Assembly (NCBI GenBank): GCA_025642065.1
Contig: JAODUP010000115.1
Coordinates: 564,501 to 628,500 of the forward strand
Source of the DNA: Paralvinella palmiformis
Taxonomy: Eukaryota > Annelida > Polychaeta > Terebellida > Alvinellidae
DNA length: 64,000 bases
Direction of reading: 5' to 3'
Shown here one piece after another: positions 13,301 through 24,778 of this stretch (positions are counted from its first letter, which is position 1; each line of letters starts with the position of its first letter). The notes beneath the pieces were generated by a model that saw only the letters and a program-made list of their open reading frames with translations, was not told the DNA's origin and searched no databases. Both the position numbers and the translations under genes were made by a program.

Positions 13301-16300
13301 CACGTCTTTATTAATGTATGGACCAATGCATAATTCTGTACACAAGTTGAGGATGTTTATGTGACCTAAAATATTTGATAGTACACCTAGAAGTTAGCTA
13401 TCATTCGTATGCAGGAAAAATTCACTTAGTTTATATTGAACAATTGAGATAATCTTACTATGGGGCCCTGTTTCCCTTCTGATTTATTTTCAACTCCGAA
13501 GTTTTCCACTTATAACAAGGAATTACCATAGACTAATTAGCATATGTTAACTTCCATGTTATTGGCTAACAGTTTTAAGAAAGATAACAGTTCTATATAT
13601 ATATATATATTTTTCAGATTTAAATTCACTCAGTCAGCGGATATTAAAACTAAATGAATGATGATGCAGTTATCGTATTCTAAACATGACAGAGAATTTA
13701 TTAAAACACTCAATCATGAGAAAGTAATTTTTACTCCTACCCAAAGAATACCAAAGGAAGACCATCAGATTCACAGAAGTGACAATAGTAATGTTCCTTC
13801 CTACAATGTCTTGCTAGTTCATCTCTATCTAAATAGCGCTGGTCACAGAGCTCACAAAGCGGATGACCTTTAAATGACTTGTCATCAACATCGCCAAGTC
13901 GTCGGTGACGAGCGAGTTCTTCTCTGGTATAACACTTACGCTCTGCAGTAAACACCTGTGGAATGAATTGTTAAACAGGTTATCACTTCACACACACATG
14001 CTAATAATATTAACCAACAGGCTAATGTTGCAAGATCTAAAATTATAGTTGCACCAGATTTTCAATGTTATTAACACTAACTTTTAAATCTTTAACACAT
14101 ATGTCACAATAATGAAGACTATGGTCCCTTCTCATGTGTAATTCCAGTTCACGAAATGTCTTCATTGGCTTAAGCAGTGGACAAAGCTTGCACTTGTGAC
14201 TCAGAAGGTCAAAGAACTCATTGCGCAATTTCTCGTTTTCAAAGAAAATATTTTCCTCCTTGTGAAACAGCTTAAAGCGTCCAGCAACATCTTCAAACTT
14301 TCTGAACTGGGTCATAAAAAAAACCTGCAACAAAGATAATACATCAAAATTATTAATCACTCTCTGAATAGCCATTTACCACAGTCACAATGACGAGGTC
14401 TTCTGTGTCAAAGTACTTTAAATCAGAGACTATGTCATTATGTGTAAGTTGTTTTTATCAAAGATCTAGCAAGTACAGAGCATAGACACACCTAAATTTG
14501 TTGACAATAACCACTACCATCAGTTAACCAATGAACATTTAGCAATTATTTATACTGCTGTAACAAATTACTGACCTAATTGGACAGACAGTGAATTTTC
14601 AACCACCGAGAACAGATATTACAGATTCTTTACAATTTGGTCAACAAACATGGACATATTTAATTTACTAATAATACACAGTTATGGAAAGTATCATATA
14701 TCAATATAGTTATTTGGCCCAAGACCATGACAAATCAGATTATATAGGTCAGTATAATACATAATTAATTAACCATCCTCAGAGAATGGTCACAGACTTG
14801 AATTTATCTTCCAACCTCATCCCAGAAATGTTCTATTGGATTCAGATCCTATGAGCCAGTTAGCTAGTCTATGTTGTCAATGCCCCCTACTCAAAGAAGT
14901 TCATAGAGACATGAGCAGTGTGTGGTTCAGTATTATCCTGCATTAAAATGAACCCATCAGCCATTGTAGCCGCGAATGGTCATACAATAGGTTCCAGTTG
15001 TTCATCCTGATATCTCAATACAGTTATGCCAACCAGGGTTGCAGTTTAACCTGGGTTAAACTGGTTTAGTCCAGCCTGGTGGGTTAAACCTAGGTTTTAC
15101 TAGTTTAACCTGGATTTTTCTCAGAATACAGTACTGACTCAGAAATTTATACATTTTATATACATGAAAAGTAGTTGTTTGAATGGTATGTATTTTAAAG
15201 ATGTTAAGATGCTGACAATATGCACCAATCAACATAATCCAATATTTGAGATATTATGCTGTTAGTGGAAACAATTAGACACTATCAGTATCACACTGTA
15301 GTAATTATGTAAGATGTTATGATTTGTAGGTGGCCTGAACCAATTGATCTGTTCTATGATTGATTAAGGCTATTGTTTTTTGAATACTTGATTTATGAAA
15401 AAGTTGCCTCTAGGGTCGGTCGGTCCAAAATAATTCTATGAAAACATAGGGTTAGTCGGTCAAAAAAAACCTCCAACAATGTTTTGTATAACACATATCC
15501 TGCGGTAGTTGGGATTTAATAATCTCTCTAATAGTTTTGTTTGGGGGTCTTTATTATTTTCTTTTTGTCATTAATCATCAATAAAAAGTAAACAATAGAC
15601 ATGTCACTGTCAGCACCGGCATGAGTCGCCATCTTTCCAATGGATTCTTATGCAGCCGTTATGCGAATGCGACAAAAAGTTGTTCCATGTAGCAATTGGT
15701 GAGAATCAACCATCCGATTATGAGTATCCAGGCAGGCTATCCCAAGAAAAATATCTCAGAAGGTGAGGAGTGTCTGAAACACATGGATAATGCAGGCAGG
15801 GCCGTTTAGTGTGTGGGTCAAGGAAAACAAAATGGGCGACTTATTGAGTGACGCCCGAAGAAAGTTTTTCCGTGTATGCCGCAAGCAAAACCATTGTGCT
15901 AATACCTAATTATAGGTTGTATTTCGTAGTATTTCGATTTGTTGTTGCTTCAAAAAGATATAGGAGAAGTGGGGAGGTTCAACAAGGCAGGGGGAATCGA
16001 CCACAACATTATGTTTACTTTGAAGCAATTTGCAACAATATACCACCAAAACCAATTAGCAACTGAAAATAGTCATATGAAAATTCAAACTTTTGTCGAT
16101 AGGTGTCAACATTTCAAAAGTGTACACTATGTATATATGTGTGTGGTCGATCGGCCCCACACTGTGTGTGTTTAACTGTGCCCAATAGGTGACAGCCAGG
16201 GGTTTCTACCCCAAATTTCAACAAGACAAGCCCCGCACTGTGGTCGAACCAAAGAGTGTAATATATATTATACTCTGGTCGAACTTCCACTCCCGCTACT

Positions 16301-19129
16301 TTGCTTATATAAATAACCTTTACGACATTGAATTGGGTCACAAATCAATGCCTTATTAGGAACATTAAACAGCGAGGGACTGGTAGAAAAGTATTTCTTG
16401 CTGATTGCTGTATCGCATATACTAAGATAAACCACTGAAGTGTAAGGTGGTCGAACCTCCCCACTTCTTCCCTAAATTAATCGAGTTATTTTAGGTTAGT
16501 AGCTACTGGGGAAAAACTCCAAGCGCTAAACTTCTACATCTTTTTATTTTTAAATTTATCATGAATGTTTTTAATGTTATGTTAAGGGGGATGCAACATA
16601 CAAGCAATGCTTCAAGCATCTTCCTTTTTAACATTCTGTATACATTTGCATTATGAGCTGCCAACATTTGAAAATTGGAAAACCATGTAATTTATCAATA
16701 CCAAAACATTATAAGTATTCTTTTGTGAAAGGTTCAACTGCTTTTTCATTTAATCAGGGTTCCCCCACATTTAATAACAATTAAGTCATCATGCACAAGT
16801 CTGCACTTTCAGTACATGATTACACTACATATTCTACACTATACTAAAATCTTCATAGGATTGATGTATTATTTGTTATCACAATATTAAAATAAAATAC
16901 AAAAAAAACACATTGATCAAACTAATAATCATGAAAGGGACAGAGAAATCCACCATATAAACAAGACCATGTGCTTTTATTTACTGTAAACAAAGACAAC
17001 TAGCCAATCAGGAGAGAGTGAGTCACATGACCATCATAATGCAAAATGGACGTTTACCAGCCAAGATCACCAAAATCTCTCCCATCCTTCAAGCATGATT
17101 CTTATATTCAGTAAATATGTTTAAATATGACACCTGATATGGTTACAAAAGTATGTTTTGGCATTATTTCACATCAGGAAACTATCGGACGATAAATATT
17201 TATCGTTTTATCACGACCCACTGCTGAAAATACTTTTTCACCGCAAAGAGCTCCAAAACAGCAGAAAATCATTCTACGGAAAACCAACTTGAGACTACAG
17301 CATATCTTGCCTCAAAATGCTGGACCAGGCTAGTGTTTTAGACTACTCATTAGCTGGAAGATGTATCACCCACCAATGAAAAGAGCTGCTGCATTATGGC
17401 TCAATACACACACGCATACAAGGTTTTGCATGGTTTGCTGTGATAAACCATTGACATTACACTGTGAATATACCCAGTGAGAATTACGTTTACAGCAAAT
17501 TATTTTGGCCAATTGTGTACTTCGATGTTGACAAGCATGGTGCTTTGTAAGTTATGGTTAACTGGGACGATTTTATGCCATATAAACTGACCTGCCCGCT
17601 CGAACACGACATTGAAAAATTCACTGCCCTGGTCAGTCCTTAATGAAGTTGGATGTTATTGGCATGTTAGAGGTCATTTATGAAGCTGTCTAGCTGTGAT
17701 GAACCAATTCCAGAGGGCACAGCTTACTACATAAAGATTATCCCTGGCTGTAGTCAGATATGGGATCAATTTAATTTCGTCAATTCCAAATCAACTTTAT
17801 CAATACTAAATTTTATTAATTCCAATTCCGTTTTTATCATACTACTTTTCACCATGAGGAGGTACCCCGAGTACTTACTTGGAATACCCAATCGGAGCAG
17901 TTTTGTCATGGAAGAAATATTTCTGAATTAAAAAATTAAATTTGTGGATTTAATTTTTTGTAGGAAACTTTAATTCCAATTTTTTTTAATAATCAATTTC
18001 AATTCTGGAACTGACCATCAATTTCAATTCCGGAGTACACCTTTGACAGTCTTGGCTAGGTCTTATATAACCATCTATCTGTTGAAATCATGTCCACAAC
18101 CATCCAGCATTTGGATCACTGAAAACTCCTGGTGGACTCAAGAACTGATGAGCTGCATCCACAGCCAATTGCACCATAAGCGAAAGTTTCCCATTTGACT
18201 ATAAAAATATATTCGCAAATCTGTTTAAATGATTTATGGTATTATTTATGGTGCACCTTGGCACTACCAGTACCAGCAGTGCACCTGGGAAACTGCTGCC
18301 AGCTACCAGTGGTTATCTAAACATTCTTGGTCTGAACTTCTCCTCCCCGCAAATTATAGATATGCTTTCTTCAAATATAATAAACACAGTTAGGAGTCAA
18401 GTTATACTAAGAGGTAGATCTTAAAATATTGGCAGGATAAGTCCAGCATTGACTTTGTAATTGTCATTTGAAGTCAGAGGACTAGTACGAATCTGACGGT
18501 CACGGTGGATAGAGTTCTACTTTCCCTGTGAGCAGGGTATTCTCGTTATTGCATTTATTATAGAATTTACTCGGAAACCAGTAGTTATGATACCCAGATT
18601 CATAGGATTCCATCGTCTTCATTTGGTCAACACTAGCAATTATTGTGTAGATCTAATACAAATTGTCAAATCATAAATGCCAACAAAATAGTTGCCTTAA
18701 GAGATATTTCTGAAATACAACTGTCTTATTATATTTATCATCTATGCAGTCATTCAGGGAACAGTTATATATAGAGCTCTACCCAGTTTTCTCTTTACAA
18801 ATTATGACAACGCCCATTCAAAATAAGATTAACAATATACAATGTTCTTATTATCGCTCATCCATGATTCACTACATTCCTTCGAGAATGACAAGGAAAC
18901 AACTCGATCGGAAAGTACACTCGTTTCGGTGTAACTTGTACACGCAGGATATTACCTCTGGCAGATCCGCTCTGCATGTAGCACAGTACATCTGTTTGCA
19001 GAGGAGTCTCATTCTTGTAGAGCATTTATAACAGACGAAGTGGTCGCATTTGCCAACCGCGTAGATCTCGATGTCATCGTGACAGACGTTACAGACGTCC
19101 TTCGTCGACGTCTCTCTAATATCAGCCAT
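2184..19129 (-). CDS. ZNF598: ZNF598 E3 ubiquitin ligase (six coding exons, gene span)
   Basis: ZNF598 (yeast Hel2) senses collided ribosomes in the cytoplasm and ubiquitinates 40S proteins to start ribosome-associated quality control. Coding exons on the minus strand, 5' to 3', are 19129-18956, 14324-14082, 13955-13741, 11727-11456, 5373-5298 and 4380-2184. All donors start GT and all acceptors end AG, phases agree, and the exons sum to 3177 nt (1058 residues plus TAA). The order RING, paired C2H2 fingers, Arg/Gly-rich linker, Ser/Lys-rich low-complexity region with repeated DFP motifs, and a terminal CxxC..H..H finger matches the family. The protein is longer than human ZNF598 (about 900 residues), mainly in the low-complexity part. 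The introns carry many transposon relics. UTRs are not resolved. Identification is secure; the exon 3 donor (GTAGGA) is the weakest junction. Confidence 0.93.
4876..5155. mobile_element. hAT-like MITE, copy A (in ZNF598 intron 5)
   Basis: It begins CAGACATGGATTCGATTC and ends ...GACCCGATATCTG, with internal text full of AATTC/GAATT and a block CATGACAATCTTACTTGG shared with the elements at 8576-9280 and 17755-18036. No clear 8-bp target duplication is seen. Non-coding. Confidence 0.6.
5298..5373 (-). CDS. ZNF598: ZNF598 exon 5, short linker exon
   Basis: A 76-nt exon encoding a polar linker rich in Asn, His, Arg and Gln (GVRQDNEENHSNTEHQRNYG). Its phases (2 nt in, 2 nt out) fit the flanking exons exactly, which is the main evidence because the sequence is low complexity. 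Acceptor ttgaaaag|, donor CAGAG|gtaata. Confidence 0.8.
5533..5610. repeat. tandem duplication, 39-bp unit x2
   Basis: Two nearly identical 39-bp units, each containing GATAAGGTAAGTTTTC and GACAGAAATAAAC. Each carries a good splice-donor-like GGTAAGT. No known family. Confidence 0.85.
5627..7080 (-). mobile_element. Decayed LINE (endonuclease to reverse-transcriptase linker)
   Basis: Minus-strand frames give an apurinic-type endonuclease end at about 7045-6890 (LALTETWLSPHD, HHPRHSGCGGGVGFLVSNK) and, at about 6330-6190, the linker before the reverse transcriptase (IPWMSPEIINAKVHLRYL, FCNRLMNKAKSDFYRY). The order and strand fit one jockey/CR1/L2-type non-LTR element. Stop codons and frameshifts show it is dead. 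It lies in ZNF598 intron 4, in the same orientation as the gene. Confidence 0.75.
7296..7489 (-). mobile_element. tRNA-derived SINE, copy 1
   Basis: Reading on the minus strand, it starts GGGGCGCCTCCGTGGTCTAG and has an A box (TGGTCTAGCGGTAGC) and a B-box-like segment (gTTCaAATC). The body includes TCGCTCGGCCCATTTAGCC and the element ends in ATCAATCATCATC repeats. Near-perfect 15-bp target duplications flank it (7281-7295 and 7490-7504, 14 of 15 identical). It matches the copy at 9663-9849. Confidence 0.9.
8576..9280. mobile_element. hAT-type MITE, copy B, nested in the hAT pseudogene
   Basis: Its ends are CAGACATGGG and CCCATGTCTG, a perfect 10-bp terminal inverted repeat. The flanks GGTGCTTC and CATGCTTC match at 6 of 8 positions, fitting an old 8-bp hAT target duplication. 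Transposase homology resumes on either side, so this block is an insertion. It has no coding capacity and is AT-rich with repeated GGAATTGA text. A short (TA)n tract lies at 8957-8974. Confidence 0.75.
9663..9849 (+). mobile_element. tRNA-derived SINE, copy 2, nested in the hAT pseudogene
   Basis: A 187-bp element with a tRNA-like head: A box TGGTCTAACGGTAGCG and B box GTTCGAATCC. The body contains GGAGGTCGCTCGGCCC and GTGCACAAAAGTGGCC, and it ends CATCAATCATCATAAT. Perfect 15-bp direct repeats (CTTAGATTGGAAACA) at 9648-9662 and 9850-9864 are its target-site duplication. This is the best-preserved copy and gives the true limits of the family. Confidence 0.95.
11456..11727 (-). CDS. ZNF598: ZNF598 exon 4, last N-terminal finger and RG-rich linker
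   Basis: It encodes DYSILKDHFKDDHYLCEEGEC, FRSEIDLKAHKTTEH, FQLAPRH and then an Arg/Gly/Asn-rich stretch (GPNRGRGGRNKGRNRD). This corresponds to the human DYAYLREHFREKHFLCEEGRC region and the following basic linker. Acceptor tttttatcag|, donor AGAG|gtaaaa, phase 2 in and phase 1 out. Confidence 0.92.
12760..13146. mobile_element. TA-flanked MITE, copy 1 (decayed left end)
   Basis: It shares long stretches with 15963-16472, for example GACATTGAATTGGG and GAAGTGTAAGGTGGTC, and ends CCTCCCCACTT followed by TA. The left inverted repeat is degraded (GGTTCGACCAGG). Non-coding. Confidence 0.75.
13741..13955 (-). CDS. ZNF598: ZNF598 exon 3, C2H2 fingers
   Basis: The exon starts after ttccacag| and encodes RKCYTREELARHRRLGD, then GHPLCELCDQRYLDRDEL and HYYCHFCESDG, the most conserved part of the family. 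I chose the donor TTTGG|gtagga because it leaves phase 2 and joins exon 4 to give ...SDGLPLVFFG-DYSILKDHF, matching the family pattern DG-x(3)-aromatic pair-x-DY. A donor at gtcttc a little upstream would not keep frame. Confidence 0.88.
14082..14324 (-). CDS. ZNF598: ZNF598 exon 2, first C2H2 zinc finger region
   Basis: 81 codons, phase 0 at both ends, with acceptor ttgttgcag| and donor AAA|gttagt. The exon contains CKLCPLL...HMRRDH (a C2H2 finger) followed by CDIC, which starts the next finger. Human ZNF598 has the equivalent CPLC...HMRRQH. These fingers contribute to ribosome recognition in the family. Confidence 0.92.
14795..15033 (-). pseudogene. Tc1/mariner transposase C-terminal relic
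   Basis: Minus-strand frames give LRYQDEQLEPIV, then MADGFILMQDNTEPHTAHV and, in a shifted frame, DLNPIEHFWDEV. These match the catalytic-core landmarks of Tc1 transposases (QDNxxxHTA, DLNPIExxWD). Several stops and a frameshift make it dead. It lies in ZNF598 intron 1. Confidence 0.8.
15963..16472. mobile_element. TA-flanked MITE, copy 2 (intact ends)
   Basis: The left end GGAGAAGTGGGGAGGTTC and the complement of the right end (GGGAAGAAGTGGGGAGGTTC) form terminal inverted repeats. TA dinucleotides lie at both borders (15961-15962 and 16473-16474), as for Tc1/mariner-type elements. It is about 510 bp, non-coding, and a sister of 12760-13146. Confidence 0.8.
17755..18036. mobile_element. hAT-like MITE, copy C
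   Basis: It begins CAGATATGGGATCAA and repeats, in reverse orientation, the AATTCC-rich text of the copies at 4876 and 8576, including the complement of CATGACAATC. The right border is uncertain. Non-coding. Confidence 0.6.
18956..19129 (-). CDS. ZNF598: ZNF598 exon 1, RING finger
   Basis: This exon encodes residues 1-58 from ATG 19129. It holds a complete C3HC4-type RING: C13, C16, C28, H30, C33, C36, C49 and C52, the catalytic E2-binding domain of ZNF598. The text CDHFVCYKCSTRMR is close to the vertebrate family sequence. The donor is GAG|gtaata, phase 0. This ATG is the first in frame and lies just in front of the RING, as in orthologues. Confidence 0.93.
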
Positions 19130-19540
19130 ATCGGTAGATGATAACTGTGTCAGACTGCCAACTATTCGTGTTATATATCCACCGGTTGCCCTCGTGGCAT
19201 TTTTCCTCTTTCACAAGACAACCACATCACACAACAAGACGGCCTTGACATCACGGATGTTGCACTCCGCGCTTGTAACCTGCGCACTACGTCATCAGTC
19301 CGTGTGTTGGTGCAGCTAGGTTTAGGCGATTTTGACGGCTCTCAGCTTAGAATTCATTAGAATATTTAATTTGTTTTCTTCGCCGTACGCGATATTGACG
19401 CGAGACCCGTCGCGCATTTTCGTGCACTTGAAGTAAATGATAACCGAACCTTCGATCTGATCGGATTAATTTTGCCCACGGGCGTGACGTCACCTACATC
19501 TGACATCTCTGGGTGAGAGAACGAGCTGTCGTTTGACAAC
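19130..19540. promoter_or_regulatory. bidirectional promoter region of ZNF598 and synaptogyrin
   Basis: These 411 bp separate two divergent start codons. The segment is richer in CpG than its surroundings. It contains a full palindromic CRE (TGACGTCA, 19485-19492), a second TACGTCA half-like site near 19288, and a TATATAA-like run on the minus strand near 19171-19177, about 45 bp before the ZNF598 start codon. No other gene fits between the two. A shared promoter is an inference from spacing. Confidence 0.75.
19485..19492. promoter_or_regulatory. palindromic cAMP response element
   Basis: This is TGACGTCA, the consensus CREB/ATF site, 49 bp upstream of the synaptogyrin ATG. It may drive either or both genes. 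Confidence 0.6.
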
Positions 19541-19642
19541 ATGGATGGTGGAGGTGCATACGGAGCCGGCAAGGCAACCGGTCAGTTCGACCCGAAGAGT
19601 TATATTATAAAGCCCCAGGTTATCCTACGTCTTGCCAGCTGG
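19541..19642 (+). CDS. synaptogyrin exon 1, N-terminus
   Basis: 34 codons from the ATG, ending CTTGCCAGCTGG|gtaagt (phase 0). It encodes a Gly-rich cytoplasmic start followed by FDPKSYIIKPQVILRL, the entry to the first membrane segment. Confidence 0.92.
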
Positions 19643-20425
19643 GTAAGTTAACTCGTTGTCGTTTAGTTGTAATTTGCCTGGTCATCGCTCTGTTTGGTAC
19701 AAATAACAATGTTTAGTGCGTCGTTATGTCATCGTCACGATCGTGAATGGCCAAATATAGGATATTAGGCTTATTGCTTAGGTGGAGCAAACAGCGGAAA
19801 TTAGGGGGAAAAGCCAAATATCAGGATATCAGTTTAATGGTCACCAGAACTCTGCGCAGCAGTGATTCAATATTGATATTAGAAGAATCAAGATCATTAT
19901 GAATCATTTATTTCTAGTTCAGTGTTACATGATCGGGTGTGAGTTTCATTCCACTTCACTGTCTTCAGCCTGTTAATATGTTAGTGTCATTGTCATATGA
20001 TACCCGCGGTGAAGCAGTAAATTAGAGAACATATGCGTCTCCCTCAATCGAGGTAGCTAAACCACCTAAAAAATAACTGTCATTTCGGCCATTATTATTA
20101 TTTATTATTATTATCATATATACAATACCACTAGCCGACTAGGCGACTATGTTAGTGTATCATATTATGTTAGTTGTGTACTGAACACGGTATTAAGCTT
20201 GGTTTTGTGTGCACATGTAGGCCTATTGTTATTATCTCAGTATCCTGTTGCTAATGAACAGCCTCTAGGGCTTTGGAGAATGTTTATGATCAGCATCCAA
20301 TAATTGTTCAAGATGTAGAGCCTACTCATCATTAGTAGTGTCTTAAAAGTTTGATTCTGAACATCAATGATGATGCACAAATAAATTCATGTGGCCATCT
20401 GAGTACAAACATGAATAATCTGAGG

Positions 20426-20458
<33 letters not shown>

Positions 20459-22164
20459 TTGTGTGCACAGCTTCAATCATCTGTACACCTAATACCACCT
20501 TCACAAGAAGTGTGTTTTGAAAAACATAAATTCACTCAGGAATTTTCTGATGATATACATGTAAAGACAACATGTGTGAGAAACAATTAAAAGCAAACTT
20601 GGCATCCTTGTGATAGATCAGAATAAGGGCCGTACATTTGTTACATCATAACAATGGCTGGGTTTTATATGAGAGTCTTACTGTATTAATTCACCACAAA
20701 CTGATGTTAAAATGTTAACACATCAGGAGAACCTTTCTTTTAAATGTTCCTGGGGTTTGTTTGAACTTTTGACCTAAAGTTGCTTTTGTAACACCAAGGG
20801 CGCAAAAAGTGTCTTCTGCTCATCACCATTGATGTCACAGTTCCACTCTGAAAGTAGATGACACATATAAGACTATAGTACAAAGCAAAATTTTCGAGAA
20901 AAGATGTGTTGTGCTTAGCTTCAAAACACGTTGGAATTTTAGGACACTAAGTTATCAGCAAAAGATTTTCCACATAATGAGTCTAATGGCTATTAAAATT
21001 CAGTTTAAGAAAAGTATCGTTCCATAAAGTGAATTTTTAGTTGAAAGAGATTCTAATGAACACAACCAAATGTACTAATCCAGGCGAAATGCATTGCATC
21101 GGTTACCAACTGCAGTCTCTGGTTAGAAACAGCTATGGTGCCCACTGTTAACATGGGGACGGCAACCTTTCACTAACAGTAAATAATGGAAATCTTTCAG
21201 CAAATTATTTCATATGACACAGAGACTGAGACTAGTATTTCAGCTGAAAGATTGTCTTTCCAAAGAATTTAACACAATAGTTATCAGGATGTAGCACAAT
21301 GATTGAGCACACCAATTTTTCCAGACGAATGATACAGCTAAACCTTAGTTATTCATGTTGATTTGCAGGGGATTTTTTAGCATTGGTTTCAATGGATTAA
21401 ATGAATGATTTTAAAATTAAACTTTTAGCTGAATGTAAATTGATTTTACTGAAGATTTTTTAAATATTTAATGTAGAGTTTTGGAAATATAATTTTTACT
21501 TGTACCTGGGAAACAATCATATATGTATCACCTGTATATTATTAAATATTTTTTTATTACATTAGAGTATTAACACCCTTGACATTTACATGTAGTAAAC
21601 ATTGCATGAATGGCTGATTCACAAAATAAAACAGTTTACTTTCAATACAAGATATCATGCATAAATACCAATGTTACAGTAATAGGAATCACCGATTAAA
21701 TTATATTCTATGTGATCATTTATTTTATCCATTCACATTGTCATATCAGATGGCAAAGGTTATACAAAAATAAGTTTGAACTAGACAGGCCAGGCCATAA
21801 CAGCCATGAAAATCGCGCTGAAGGTTACTTAGTTTAGTGGCATATATCTATTGGATGAAGTCTATGCCATTCCTATTAAATGCCAAATTATGATCTTAAT
21901 GGACTATAAATAAAATCCAAATATAGCTGGTAAATAGCCTAAATACAGCTTTTCAGTAAGACATTTATCGACCACTACACATGTAAACTGCCATGCAACA
22001 CAGTGATTCTTAGACTTCTAACCCGACACCGTAGTGTGAAATTCGGCTGCATAGTGGCGCCAGGGTTAATTGAATCGGTCTATTAGAATACAATTATGAC
22101 AATATTGACTTGTATGTAACACTTTGTGTACCCATGATTGAATCCAAGCACAAATACATACATA

Positions 22165-22208
<44 letters not shown>

Positions 22209-24738
22209 TCCCGAACTGCCAACCCTTTTAGTGTTATAGTAAATCTAAGAAATGCTAATTAGTTTGATTCCATCCAATCACTTCTGACAATACAGAGCTA
22301 TGTTATATGCTGTGTTAGCCTGTATGTAATATGAGAAACTTGGATATTGTACTAGATGTGGTAGTTGTTTTGTTGTTACTATAGTATAGGCTGTTAACTA
22401 TTACCAGGTTGAGCATAGCAATGCCATCTTGGGAACTATCTTCTTGAAGTTAGATGTATCTCATTATTAATATCCAGGTTTTGTATCAATCACAACAAAA
22501 ACACACCTGATTTGTTTAGTCTTTTAGTAATGTCTAATAATAATCATAAAAGTATTGTTTAATTGCATTTTAAAGTAATAATTACAATACTTATTATGCT
22601 AATCTATAATTAAATTTACAGTCGTTCAAGATTTGCAGGCTTTTGATAAAGAACTTTAAACCACCGATTAAAATGTGGTTAAAACTGTCCAAAAACATTT
22701 TTGAAACAAATTCATCAGGACGAAATGTCGACTAACTACCGTACTTAAAAACAAAGTTGATTTATATATTTCTAAGTAGGTGTATGTGTATATTATGTAT
22801 AGTGTACATCAGGCATGGGGTAATCGGTAATCGATTACATGATCTGAAGGTAATCGTAATCGCAATTTCCAGATGCAGCGTTATCATAATCGATGAGATT
22901 GTAAATGTAATCATAATCAGCGATTACTTTCACAATTACACGAGGTGTTTAATTATTTACCATGTTATATCATGCTAAGACATTTATGTGGTTTCATTTC
23001 CATCCCAATCTGAAGTGAGTTTCTAAACTGTGTCTTGTATATATTCTAATAATCCTATTACCTTACCTGCCTATAGTGAAGCCGTATATGATCCATTCCA
23101 TTACTAAAGATATATTTCCCAAATTCCCAAAAACAATTCCAATTCTATTTACATGGTAGATACTATATATATATAAACGGCATTTTAGTGCTTTAATTTC
23201 CTTGTGAAATTGGATGTCTATCTAAGTTTTAAATCAGTCCAGCTGTGATCTTGTCAAGGCAACCAACTACCACTGGTTCATATGTAACTTGACATTTGGT
23301 GGTTTAATTAGCAGGGCATAACCATTGGGTGTGGTATAATGCATTATATTTTGGGGAGGGGGTAGTGGTTAAACTAGTAGATAGCGTAAATCACCTGGTT
23401 GTATAATCATCTGGTTATATGATGTGATTGTAATAAATATTGTAGACTTGTAGGCAATGAAATAAAGGCACCACCAAATGATTCACTGCTATTTGACTTA
23501 ACTGACCAGGTGACATGAGCAACTATTGGGGGGAGGGGTAATCGTGAGTTAATGTTGCATTGATATTGTATGTACTAATCTCAGTTATCTCTATAAATAC
23601 CTACAGGTGCATTCATGACAAATGTATTACTTGCTCCTTTGATCTATGGTGATTATTGATCTCGGAAATATTAAAATCATACAATGGCATCAAAGTCTGT
23701 TGTACATTTTCATTTCAAGAACATGCCAGAAAATGAGTCTGTTTCTTACAAAGCAACATGTAAGCATTGTAGCGTGTTTATATCGGTATTATACATCTAA
23801 CTGAATGAATATCGATGAAGAATCCCATTCATGTTTGTGTGATATACATTGTATTCATGATTGTAATCATGATTACCTTGCAAAGTAATAGCAATTGTAA
23901 TCCATTACTTTCAGAATGTATGTAATCGTAATAATAGTATTCTCAAGTAATTGTAAAAGATTACCCTGGTTCTGTAATTGGTCCAACCCTGGTGTACATA
24001 ATATACTGTTTAAAGGCATTATCAAATCAATCATGTCTATAAACTGTTGTTTTCTTTCATTTTGAAAATCCTTATTAAAATTCAAACTTCTGACAATATA
24101 AATAAATGCATTCTTATCCCAAATCTTACAAGCAAACATACCATACAAAAATATCATAGTGTTTTTGTTAACAGAAATTGTTCTTTGATGGTTGAAATCA
24201 GGTTTTTGGTGAAATGTATAAAAACAGCTTTTTGTCATTAAAAACTTAATCCTGTAACTCAAGCACACAGATTTTATAATTTCAAACTCATTTTAATTAT
24301 AAGCACACCATTATGAATTCATTGAATACTGGTATATGGATCTTTGTCTGTTTTTATACATTTTTTCTTTGCAGCTCTTTTCCATTATTGTGTTTGGCTG
24401 TATATCTGCACAAGGCTGGTTTGAAGGGGTTTGTTTGTATAATGAAGACAGCAGCGCATGCAGGTTTGGCACAGCAATAGGCGTGATAGCATTCCTTGGT
24501 CTGACAACCCTTCTTGTGCTAGATGCATTGTTTGACAACATTCCTAGCATACAGCAAAGGAAGTACATAGTGCTATGTGATCTCGGCTTTTCAGGTTGGT
24601 GACATGTTTGTCCTTGTACCTTTACACATGTATGCTGTTTTTTTGTTGTACACACAGGTAGAGTACATCCATACATTATCTCGACAGTCACATATTATAA
24701 ATCATCAACAGTTTTTATGTGTTGGGCTAAAAGTCCAC

Positions 24739-24778
<40 letters not shown>

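Noticed and set aside
17530..17680. Minus-strand TDQGSEFFN motif resembling an integrase core
   Set aside because: Too short. The following sequence does not show the expected integrase pattern, so I could not support a retroelement call.
19366..19572. 68-codon minus-strand frame between the two divergent genes
   Set aside because: It overlaps the synaptogyrin start and the promoter, and has no recognisable domain.
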